This document shows positions 1-6,284 of a stretch of DNA of 6,420 nucleotides, in pieces (positions within the stretch are counted from its first letter, which is position 1; each line of letters starts with the position of its first letter). Source of the stretch: an uncultured Ignavibacteria bacterium (GTDB taxonomy: Bacteria > Bacteroidota > Ignavibacteria > Ignavibacteriales > Ignavibacteriaceae); the NCBI GenBank assembly GCA_937996765.1, contig CALKUG010000492.1, positions 1-6,420 of the forward strand, in the 5' to 3' direction. Position numbers and translations under genes: made by a program. Under the pieces are notes generated by a model. That model had not been told where the DNA came from and ran no database searches. It worked only from the letters and a program-made list of their open reading frames with translations.

Positions 1-1132
1 TAACTAAGGCCGATGCAAATGGCTCAAACAAATAATGCTCTCCTAAAGTTGGGTAAATCTCTTCTTTTACTTCGGAATCAATCACTTTTATTTTTGGAAT
101 TGTAGTCAGATCAACAGCGGTTCTTAAGGTGAAACTAAAACTGTTTTCAGAAAACCGATTATTTTCGAGGCTGTTCACACCTTCTTCTAAAAAGTTCTTA
201 AGTCCAATAGTAGAGGGCCTCCGATTGAAGTAGGTTAAGCCGGAAACCGAAATGGCAAAAGGATAAAGCTCCCATCGTAAGCCCGCCTGTAAACCGCTCA
301 ATGCACCCTTACGCTCGCTCTCTCTAAAACCACCGACACCCATTTCGAGAGTGCCACCAAAAAAATTAAACCCTTGTGATAAAGCCACTATATAAGAATT
401 ATCTGTTTCGTAGGAAAGGAAGAAACTTGTTGAGTGAAAAGGTTGCCATCCGCTATAAATCGAATATTGATTGGGAAATCGCAAAGCGTAATCAACTCCC
501 GTAAGCGTTTCCTCCTTAAACATAATATTGCCAAGGTTATGCGCAGCCACACCAACAAACAGATTATCATAAATGCTATACTGTGCGGAAAGATCCACCC
601 GTAACAAATTTTGATTGTAAGTGCTTTTTTCGTTTACAATGTAGCTTAACGTATCCTCGATTACAGGAGTGGGTTTTTCGTTAGTGATACTTTGAGAAAA
701 TGAACGAACTGCAAGTCCAAACGAAAGCCCATTGTAGGGTATGATGCTATAGCCAAAACCAAAGCGTTCTTCGGCATAGAGTTGAGTTGATTCTTTCGAA
801 GGAATTTCTAATGTATCTGTTGTAACAATGGTAGTTGGCGATTCGTAAGAAAAGCTCATACTTCGTTGGGGAACAATCTCCGCGTAAAATCCGTGTCTCC
901 CTACTCTTTTGGATATGCCCACTCGGTTAAATCCCCTGAATCCGCCCGATACTAATTGCGACCGATAACCAATAACCAGTTCCCAATCACGCACTTTACC
1001 CAATTCACTAAATCCACTTTCCAGTGATTGTGTCACAAGACTCTGTCTATTATACAGATACTGAACTTCGGAGTTCAGCAACGTCTGCGAAAATGATTTG
1101 GGTGCAATCCCAACGGAAAACATTAACAACAT
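1..1132 (-). CDS. Outer-membrane beta-barrel-like protein, C-terminus off the left edge
   Basis: The frame stays open from the start at 1132 to the window edge, giving 377 codons with no stop seen, so the gene is partial. The N-terminus (MLLMFSVGIAPKSFSQ) is a hydrophobic export signal with a plausible cleavage site after SFSQ. The body is rich in Tyr, Phe, Gly and Ser in alternating short strands (about residues 125-150, 180-205, 235-310), as in outer-membrane barrels. The stretch FVGVAAHNLGN near residues 191-202 recalls PorV/UPF0164-type barrels. The start at 1132 was chosen because AGGA lies five bases before it and it sits 22 bases after the upstream stop. An in-frame TTG at 1168 would add a three-arginine n-region and make a better signal peptide, so the true start may be there. 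The in-window tail (YPTLGEHYLFEPFASALV) may lead into a further domain outside the window. Exact function unknown. Confidence 0.75.
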   Translation of the reverse strand, partial: MLLMFSVGIAPKSFSQTLLNSEVQYLYNRQSLVTQSLESGFSELGKVRDWELVIGYRSQLVSGGFRGFNRVGISKRVGRHGFYAEIVPQRSMSFSYESPTTIVTTDTLEIPSKESTQLYAEERFGFGYSIIPYNGLSFGLAVRSFSQSITNEKPTPVIEDTLSYIVNEKSTYNQNLLRVDLSAQYSIYDNLFVGVAAHNLGNIMFKEETLTGVDYALRFPNQYSIYSGWQPFHSTSFFLSYETDNSYIVALSQGFNFFGGTLEMGVGGFRESERKGALSGLQAGLRWELYPFAISVSGLTYFNRRPSTIGLKNFLEEGVNSLENNRFSENSFSFTLRTAVDLTTIPKIKVIDSEVKEEIYPTLGEHYLFEPFASALV

Positions 1133-1154
1133 ACAAATCCTAAGATAATTACGA

Positions 1155-2060
1155 TTAAGGAATTGCAATTGATATGTTATGTATGCTCGTGGCATAGGCA
1201 TGGTAATCCTTCAATACTCCACCAACATTGCCACGATAGAATCGGTTTCTAATAACAGAAAACGTTATAAACTCGTGTCTATTATAGGGGAAGTTTTTAA
1301 CAATGGCTTCAGGTAATTGAAATTTGCCGTTATCGGGTACAACCACTCTGAATATGGGAATAATATCCAGACTACCTTTTTCTCTTCCTCCCATAATTAT
1401 TTGTACCGAGTCTTCGCTATCTCCATTCCATTCCAAGGCAATGGTCAAATTATTGGTTTTAACACCACCTTTGATTATTAATTTAGCTTTAACTTCCTCG
1501 GGTGTGGAGACTAAAAAAGTATGATTGAGAGATAATGATTTAAATGCTATGTCAATTTCTTTATTGTACGGAAAATTATTCGCAAAAATTGAAGAGCCAA
1601 TTCCGCCACCCAAAACATATTGCTTACCGATTATTGTATCTCTACGAGTTCCGCCAACTCGTAATTTTATTCGATATGGGGCAACCTCGGCTTTTATACC
1701 TTTGAAAAACACATCTCCGGGGGTCAAACTCTTGTAACCTAATAGGGTATTATTCAAGTAAACAGGAGATGATAAATCAAAAATGGTTACCGTGGCAGTA
1801 GCTTGTTGTGTCGTATTACCATAGATGGTATTTTTAATCCCCACCATATTGATAAGCGTGGTTGATTTGGGAATCGAATTAATTCCACCGAGTGAGTCGT
1901 ACCCCACGCCGTCTAAACCCGAACCCGATTGCGAAATTACCTCAACCGTGGTGGAACTACTACCCGATACATCATTAACAATTGCAAGGGGTAGGGGTTC
2001 ATTACAACCCGCTAATCCAAGCAGGATTAAAGAAAATCCAAGTACTACTAATGTTTTCAT
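1155..2060 (-). CDS. Putative lipoprotein of unknown function, beta-rich
   Basis: This 301-residue protein begins MKTLVVLGFSLILLGLAGC, a textbook lipoprotein signal with lipobox LAGC and lipidated Cys19. It should be anchored to the inner or outer membrane facing the periplasm or surface. The start at 2060 has GGA seven bases upstream; an ATG at 2072 would add MESA but has no ribosome binding site. The mature part is Ser/Thr/Gly-rich, then beta-strand-like, with no cysteines or catalytic motif that I recognise. The short motif NFPYN occurs twice (about residues 162-166 and 256-260). The C-terminal third (WNGD near 210, VVPDNGKFQLPE near 240, then ITFSVIRNRF) looks like a beta-sandwich module resembling the end of the neighbouring lipoprotein at 2162-3136. 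The barrel-like gene follows after 22 bases, so the two are probably co-transcribed. Confidence 0.85.
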   Translation of the reverse strand: MKTLVVLGFSLILLGLAGCNEPLPLAIVNDVSGSSSTTVEVISQSGSGLDGVGYDSLGGINSIPKSTTLINMVGIKNTIYGNTTQQATATVTIFDLSSPVYLNNTLLGYKSLTPGDVFFKGIKAEVAPYRIKLRVGGTRRDTIIGKQYVLGGGIGSSIFANNFPYNKEIDIAFKSLSLNHTFLVSTPEEVKAKLIIKGGVKTNNLTIALEWNGDSEDSVQIIMGGREKGSLDIIPIFRVVVPDNGKFQLPEAIVKNFPYNRHEFITFSVIRNRFYRGNVGGVLKDYHAYATSIHNISIAIP

Positions 2061-2100
2061 TGCCGATTCCATACAATAAATTTACGCTATTTACTTTTAA

Positions 2101-2136
2101 TATAAAAGCCGGTCTCCTGTGTGTTAAGGAGACCGG
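2101..2136 (-). terminator. Rho-independent terminator after the lipoprotein gene
   Basis: On the minus strand a perfect 10-bp stem, CCGGTCTCCT paired with AGGAGACCGG, closes an 8-base loop (TAACACAC) and is followed by CTTTTATA. It starts about 25 bases after the stop codon at 2162 and lies before the next lipoprotein gene. The T run is short, so it may be partly leaky and act as an attenuator rather than a complete stop. The plus strand has no T run after the hairpin. Confidence 0.8.
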
Positions 2137-2161
2137 TAGTGTGTTACTTAACCAACCGAAG

Positions 2162-3136
2162 TTATGGTTTAACTATATAAGGTATGCCCCATGCGTTACT
2201 GGTAACCGCCGTTGCGTTATCTGTGAGCACATTCATTGGCATAACCGAAATAATTGCATGCTTCGAGCCTGGGAACTGATTGGTTGTCCAATCCAAGGTA
2301 TATACTTTTTCGTACGCTGTTCCGTTGAAAATTGAGCTTACCATGGTTAAGCGTCTTTTACCCAAGAGACCGCCTTTAATGTGTCTGCCAAAATTCAATA
2401 CTACCATATCAGTATCTGCAACTGCTGAAACCACGGTTACTCTTAACTGACTTGCTTCACCTCTGTTGAGGTTAGGAATTTGTTTTCTCATGCGTTTGTC
2501 TCTACCGATGAAGTACGAATTTGGGTCAGTGATTGAAAGTGAATCATTGTTGGCAAAAAAGACTTCAACTTTTTTAATTTCTGCTAATTGAGTTGCTGTT
2601 CCACCTTCAGGAAGCGACATAGCTTTTACTCTCCAATCGCGGAATTGTTTGGTAGAGTCATCTTGTGGGCCGCGGCTTGGTCTTTTCTCGAAAATAACCA
2701 TACTGGTAACAGTCGAAGTAAAAGTTTTTGTAATGGTAGTGTCTATTGCCGAGGTATCACCCATTGCGGCTTCATCGTAGGAGAGAGCAAGTGTTAAGGT
2801 TCCTTCAAATACTTTTGTAACCTTACCAATTGCTGTATCTCCGGCAACAGTCATTTCGATGTCGCGGCTAATAAGTTTCATATTTCTTCTGAAACGAATC
2901 GGGTAAACTGTTTGGTCAACTTTTCCCATCATGAGTGTCATTTCTGCACCTTCATCATAGTTGGGTTCGAACGATTGTATATCAGGGTCACCTTCAACAA
3001 CATTTAATAATGCTTCTTTGTCGGAAGTTGCTGTGTTGTTAACTATGCCTGAATCTTCAGAGCATCCGGTGAGTAAAAACATGGTAACAAATAACATAAA
3101 CAGTACCATGAGGCGAGTTTTCTGTGCGTTAATCAT
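2162..3136 (-). CDS. Putative lipoprotein downstream of a sigma-54 promoter
   Basis: This 324-residue protein has the signal MINAQKTRLMVLFMLFVTMF followed by LLTGC, with a lipobox and predicted lipidated Cys25. AAAGGA lies seven bases before the ATG, which supports this start. An acidic linker (residues 26-65) is followed by beta-strand-rich sequence: FEGTLTLALSY near 110-120, a Thr-rich stretch at 128-145, VIFEK...RDWRVKAMSLPEGG at 148-179, and a C-terminal module with DTDMVVLNFG at 241-250 and WGIPYIVKP at the end. I recognise no enzyme motif. It looks like a conserved, unnamed envelope lipoprotein of the Ignavibacteria/Kapabacteria type, but that is recollection of style rather than a search result. 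It is the first gene after the sigma-54 promoter at 3208-3223 and ends at the terminator at 2101-2136, so it may form its own transcription unit controlled by the activator next door. Confidence 0.87.
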   Translation of the reverse strand: MINAQKTRLMVLFMLFVTMFLLTGCSEDSGIVNNTATSDKEALLNVVEGDPDIQSFEPNYDEGAEMTLMMGKVDQTVYPIRFRRNMKLISRDIEMTVAGDTAIGKVTKVFEGTLTLALSYDEAAMGDTSAIDTTITKTFTSTVTSMVIFEKRPSRGPQDDSTKQFRDWRVKAMSLPEGGTATQLAEIKKVEVFFANNDSLSITDPNSYFIGRDKRMRKQIPNLNRGEASQLRVTVVSAVADTDMVVLNFGRHIKGGLLGKRRLTMVSSIFNGTAYEKVYTLDWTTNQFPGSKHAIISVMPMNVLTDNATAVTSNAWGIPYIVKP

Positions 3137-3143
3137 TGCTGTA

Positions 3144-3149
3144 TCCTTT
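3144..3149 (-). promoter_or_regulatory. Ribosome binding site of the sigma-54-driven lipoprotein
   Basis: AAAGGA on the minus strand, seven bases before the ATG at 3136. It fixes the start of that lipoprotein and is the clearest Shine-Dalgarno site in the window. Confidence 0.7.
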
Positions 3150-3207
3150 GTGATTTATTTTGTTGTGTTGTACAAAACGTAAATGTTTTTTACTTTGCTC
3201 AAAACAG

Positions 3208-3223
3208 TGCACAAGGCGTGCCA
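3208..3223 (-). promoter_or_regulatory. Sigma-54 (-24/-12) promoter for the lipoprotein gene
   Basis: On the minus strand the sequence is TGGCACGCCTTGTGCA. The -24 box TGGCACG is a perfect match to the sigma-54 consensus, and the -12 box GTGCA matches TTGCA at four of five positions. The invariant GG (3222-3221) and GC (3210-3209) are spaced exactly as required. The predicted transcription start is near 3197, leaving a leader of about 61 bases before the ATG at 3136. It lies in a real intergenic gap just downstream of a gene for a sigma-54 activator. Confidence 0.82.
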
Positions 3224-3285
3224 AGTGGCACAAACACATTAACTTGTTATTTTACAATAGGTTACAAACATGGCGGATAAATATG

Positions 3286-3322
3286 AAATGACGGAACTCC
3301 CCTTAAAATGACTGAATAACTC
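3286..3322 (-). promoter_or_regulatory. Candidate upstream activator-binding repeats
   Basis: GTCATTT occurs twice on the minus strand (3312-3306 and 3292-3286), 20 bases apart, about two helical turns. Each copy is preceded by GAGTT (3322-3318 and 3299-3295). The repeats lie about 90-115 bases upstream of the predicted transcription start, the usual place for a sigma-54 activator site. The repeats are short and AT-rich, so chance is possible; binding by the neighbouring regulator is an inference. Confidence 0.35.
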
Positions 3323-3324
3323 TT

Positions 3325-5754
3325 TTACCCTCTACTTATCATTTCTCGAAGAACTGCATCCAGATGATTATGATACTGTCGCGGAAGATTTTTATACTTT
3401 GCTGTCATTGTTAGCTTAGTTTCTTCAAAACCTTTGCCTTTTGCATCTCGAACATCTTCCTGAACGTTGGTAAGGTATTTTTCGACCTTTGAGGTCAATT
3501 TTTCAATCACTTGTTTTTCACTTATTCCCGCCAAAACTTCTACGGCCTTTTCAAAATCAAAACCTTGTAGCACGTATTCTTTAAAGAAGAGTCCTCTCAG
3601 ATGCTCGGTAACTAAACCTCTGTGAATATTGCCCAACTCTTTTGCCGTTTCTGAAATAGAATTATGCGAAAATTGTTTGGCACGCAAGGTTGATAAAATA
3701 ACCTCACCAATCTGATCACGTTCGAGCACCACCAATGTATCGGGTAAATCCTGCAACTGAACCGAAGCCCGCCCCTCGGCTTTTGCCAAAATAACTGCAC
3801 GTTTCACTATGGATTCCAACTCCCTAATATTGCCCTTCCACTCAGCTTTTGCAAGTTGCTCCACAGCAGCCGAGGAAATCTCCATTTCAGGCGACTCCTT
3901 ATGGACAAAATAATCAGTGAGGTAAGGAATATCTTCCCTACGTTCAGAAAGGGAGGGGAGTTGAATTTGAATAACATTCAAACGGTAAAATAGATCTTCG
4001 CGGAATTTTTTCTCTTTCACCAACTGTGGTAACTGTTTATTTGTTGCTGCCACTACCCGCACATTAACTCTCTGAGTTTGCTCAGCACCAACTTTTGAAA
4101 TCTCACCTGATTGCAATACTCTCAGTAATTTTGCCTGAAAGGCATCGTTGGTTTCACCTATTTCATCAAGGAATATGGTACCTCCGTCGGCATATTCAAA
4201 TTTTCCTTGTTTATCGCTCACAGCGCCGGTAAATGATCCCTTTTTATGGCCAAACAGCTCACTTTCGAGCAACGAAGAAGAAAGTGCTGCGCAGTTTACG
4301 GCAACAAATCGCTGTTTATTTCTTGGACTAAGCTCGTGTATCGCTTTTGCTATAAGTTCTTTTCCCGTACCACTATCACCCATTATAAGAATCGTTACAT
4401 CTTGTGGGGCAGTTTTTTGAATCATGGTTATTTGTTGTTCCATAATCGGGGAGTAATACAGTATCCCATGAAACATCTTAGGTCTGCGTGATTTCTCATC
4501 AAGCACAAACGGCTTTAAATCATTTTGCTGAGCTCGGAGTTGCTCAATTTCTTCCTTCAGTTTAAGCAACATCAGTTCATAGTTATTTTTTTCCTCTCCG
4601 TGCATTCTGCCCAGAGATTGCTCTATAAGGAGTTGTTCTTTTTCCTTGGTGCCAAGTAAATTTTTCAGAAGGGCTGATTCCTCCAAACTCAAATCGAGCT
4701 CGGTTTTGGTTTCGGTATATTTTTGGAGACCTGCATCTATAGCCATAAACAACAGCGGAAGAATTACAAAGCTCATCGGAACGGTTATGGCAAAAAACAG
4801 ATAAAGAATCGGGAAAGCTATAACGGTAATGGCTCCTACACCTAATGCTATGTACAATTTTTGCTTAGGGGCAATAAACCCGATACTCAAAAAGAAAAGC
4901 GATAACACTATTGCTATGGGTATCTCAAACGAAGTTGAGATACTTTGATTTTTTAAAATTGTATCGAGGGTATATAAATGCAAAAAAACTCCGGATAGAG
5001 TCTCTTTGGTGGGAGTGGTGATAAGCTTACTTAAGCCCGGATCGGTAACCCCGATAACTACAGTTTTCCCTTTAATAAAACTGAGTGCTTCGGGCTCTTG
5101 CTCATATCTTTCAAAAAAATCTAAAAGTGAAATGCGTTTGAATTTCTCCGATTCCGATCTAAAGTTTACGGTAATAACTTGTGATTCTGATTCATTGGAC
5201 TTCCCTGCTAACTCGGCAGCTAAGGAGTTGATAACTCTCCCGTTCACAGAAACCTTTAATGGAACCGTATAACGTGGCACCTCGAGATAATTAATATGCC
5301 CGATTGGTAACGTATTATCCATTAGCGCCGGTTCGGGTAGCTCTAATGTATCCGAGGAAAAGTTTTCTTTTAATTCCGAAGTAATAGCAGAAAGAACTAC
5401 CCGATCTGATTTTTTAATCTCATCTAATAACAAATCATTATAAAGTTGTTGCGACGAGTAACCCGAAGCCAAAAATACTTCAATGCCAACCTTTTTTGCT
5501 TCTAATTCCGTGAGTGCCCTTACAAGTAACGCATAGTAATTTCTACGCAGCGGCCACTCCAACTGTTTGATGTCGGTTTCGTTAATTTCAATAAGTACAA
5601 TGGATGTATCGGGCTCAGCGGGGAAAAGAGCGTTTAGAATTCCTTCAGAATTTTTATCTATGGAGTTATCAATGTTGGTTAACACCAAAAGCAACAAAGC
5701 TAAAAACGGAGCAGCAACAGTCAAAACAATATTAATTACTGTTCTATTCTTCAT
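3325..5754 (-). CDS. Membrane-bound CHASE2 sensor / sigma-54-dependent transcriptional activator
   Basis: This 809-residue one-component regulator couples an extracytoplasmic signal to sigma-54 RNA polymerase. Residues 7-27 form a membrane helix. Residues about 30-270 match CHASE2: IVLIEINETDIKQLEWPLRR at 52-71 and KGKTVVIG plus a TP-x-GVFLH segment at 228-260. Three helices follow (about 277-295, 299-321, 324-341), the usual CHASE2 topology, then a cytoplasmic coiled coil at 350-412. The AAA+ domain (about 427-655) has Walker A GDSGTGKE (459-466), the sigma-54 contact loop as GSFTGA (506-511), Walker B GGTIFLDEIGE (524-534), AATN (569-572), FREDLFYRLNV (584-594) and GNIREL (641-646). A helix-turn-helix-like segment (about 698-722) and a helical tail of nearly 90 residues end the protein. 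There is no receiver or GAF domain. The gene starts 11 bases after the upstream lipoprotein's stop, with a weak AAAGAG site, implying co-transcription. Targets probably include the promoter at 3208-3223. Confidence 0.95.
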   Translation of the reverse strand: MKNRTVINIVLTVAAPFLALLLLVLTNIDNSIDKNSEGILNALFPAEPDTSIVLIEINETDIKQLEWPLRRNYYALLVRALTELEAKKVGIEVFLASGYSSQQLYNDLLLDEIKKSDRVVLSAITSELKENFSSDTLELPEPALMDNTLPIGHINYLEVPRYTVPLKVSVNGRVINSLAAELAGKSNESESQVITVNFRSESEKFKRISLLDFFERYEQEPEALSFIKGKTVVIGVTDPGLSKLITTPTKETLSGVFLHLYTLDTILKNQSISTSFEIPIAIVLSLFFLSIGFIAPKQKLYIALGVGAITVIAFPILYLFFAITVPMSFVILPLLFMAIDAGLQKYTETKTELDLSLEESALLKNLLGTKEKEQLLIEQSLGRMHGEEKNNYELMLLKLKEEIEQLRAQQNDLKPFVLDEKSRRPKMFHGILYYSPIMEQQITMIQKTAPQDVTILIMGDSGTGKELIAKAIHELSPRNKQRFVAVNCAALSSSLLESELFGHKKGSFTGAVSDKQGKFEYADGGTIFLDEIGETNDAFQAKLLRVLQSGEISKVGAEQTQRVNVRVVAATNKQLPQLVKEKKFREDLFYRLNVIQIQLPSLSERREDIPYLTDYFVHKESPEMEISSAAVEQLAKAEWKGNIRELESIVKRAVILAKAEGRASVQLQDLPDTLVVLERDQIGEVILSTLRAKQFSHNSISETAKELGNIHRGLVTEHLRGLFFKEYVLQGFDFEKAVEVLAGISEKQVIEKLTSKVEKYLTNVQEDVRDAKGKGFEETKLTMTAKYKNLPRQYHNHLDAVLREMISRG

Positions 5755-5765
5755 AACATCTCTTT

Positions 5766-6284
5766 CTAATTTCCGCTTTCATCAACCCATTTAACAATTT
5801 GCCATTTGCCGGTATCGGTATTTCTTCTCAAAGTTAAATTCGCCCTGCCATCAACTCGAACAATATCGGCGGGATTAAAAGTAATAGTTAAATTAAAACT
5901 CCTGATTATTGATGCATTAAGCGAATCCTCGCTGGATGAGATAACATTATTCCAAATCAGGTTAAGCCGCTCCGAGTTTTGAAAGAGTCCTGCCGTAGTC
6001 TTCATTTCATCCTCTCTACCCCAAGTAACATCAAACCCCATTTCATAATCGCGGTAAGTAAAAACAAAATCAGATGCAATCATTTCGCCATAAATCAATG
6101 TATCCTTAAAAGCATACGCTTTTTGCAAATTCTCAAATATGCCCGAAGTAACGGTAAGGTCACTAATTCCACCTGAGGTTGAGGAGTCGTCGTAGTTAAT
6201 TTCAGGGGCAAAAGGATTAGTGCACGCAGCCAACAACAACGAAACAAAAACTAAAATACCGGCAGCAACAATTGGCCTATTGAT
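5766..6284 (-). CDS. Small NTF2-like putative lipoprotein with non-standard start
   Basis: The frame is open from a TGA at 6297-6299 down to the TAG at 5766 and encodes a clear lipoprotein signal: NRPIVAAGILVFVSLLLAAC, with lipobox LAAC. The mature part contains ENLQKAYAFKDTLIYGEMIASDFVFTYRD in two adjoining pieces (about residues 51-79) and ends GKWQIVKWVDE (about 159-169), a pattern typical of NTF2-like/SnoaL-type alpha+beta folds. The only standard start codon near the N-terminus is a TTG at 6239, which would leave just MLLAAC and destroy the signal. AAAGGG at 6292-6297 lies seven bases before an ATC codon at 6284, where one base change would give ATG. I therefore place the start at 6284 (172 residues) with an ATC, or possibly ATT at 6287, as the initiator. 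The start overlaps the end of the upstream gene. Role unknown; it may bind a small ligand in the envelope and is co-transcribed with the CHASE2 regulator. Confidence 0.75.
   Translation of the reverse strand: MNRPIVAAGILVFVSLLLAACTNPFAPEINYDDSSTSGGISDLTVTSGIFENLQKAYAFKDTLIYGEMIASDFVFTYRDYEMGFDVTWGREDEMKTTAGLFQNSERLNLIWNNVISSSEDSLNASIIRSFNLTITFNPADIVRVDGRANLTLRRNTDTGKWQIVKWVDESGN

Noticed and set aside
2077..2084. TAAATTTA as a -7 promoter element before the second lipoprotein gene
   Set aside because: It lacks the final G of TAnnTTTG and there is no TTG at the expected upstream distance.
1982..2335. Plus-strand open frame of 117 codons across the gap between the two lipoprotein genes
   Set aside because: It runs antisense through both signal-peptide and C-terminal coding regions and through the terminator hairpin, has no ribosome binding site and no recognisable protein features.
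3173..3202. Possible Bacteroidota-type promoter (TTG at 3202-3200 and TACGTTTTG at 3181-3173)
   Set aside because: The -7 box needs an extra base to fit TAnnTTTG, and the region is AT-rich enough for such a match by chance. The sigma-54 element just upstream is far stronger.
4148..4491. Plus-strand open frames opposite the AAA+ domain
   Set aside because: They are antisense shadows of a strongly conserved coding region and show no independent start signals or protein motifs.
6231..6239. TTG at 6239 as the start of the small NTF2-like lipoprotein
   Set aside because: It would begin six residues before and including the lipobox cysteine, leaving no signal peptide, while a full signal is encoded in frame just upstream.
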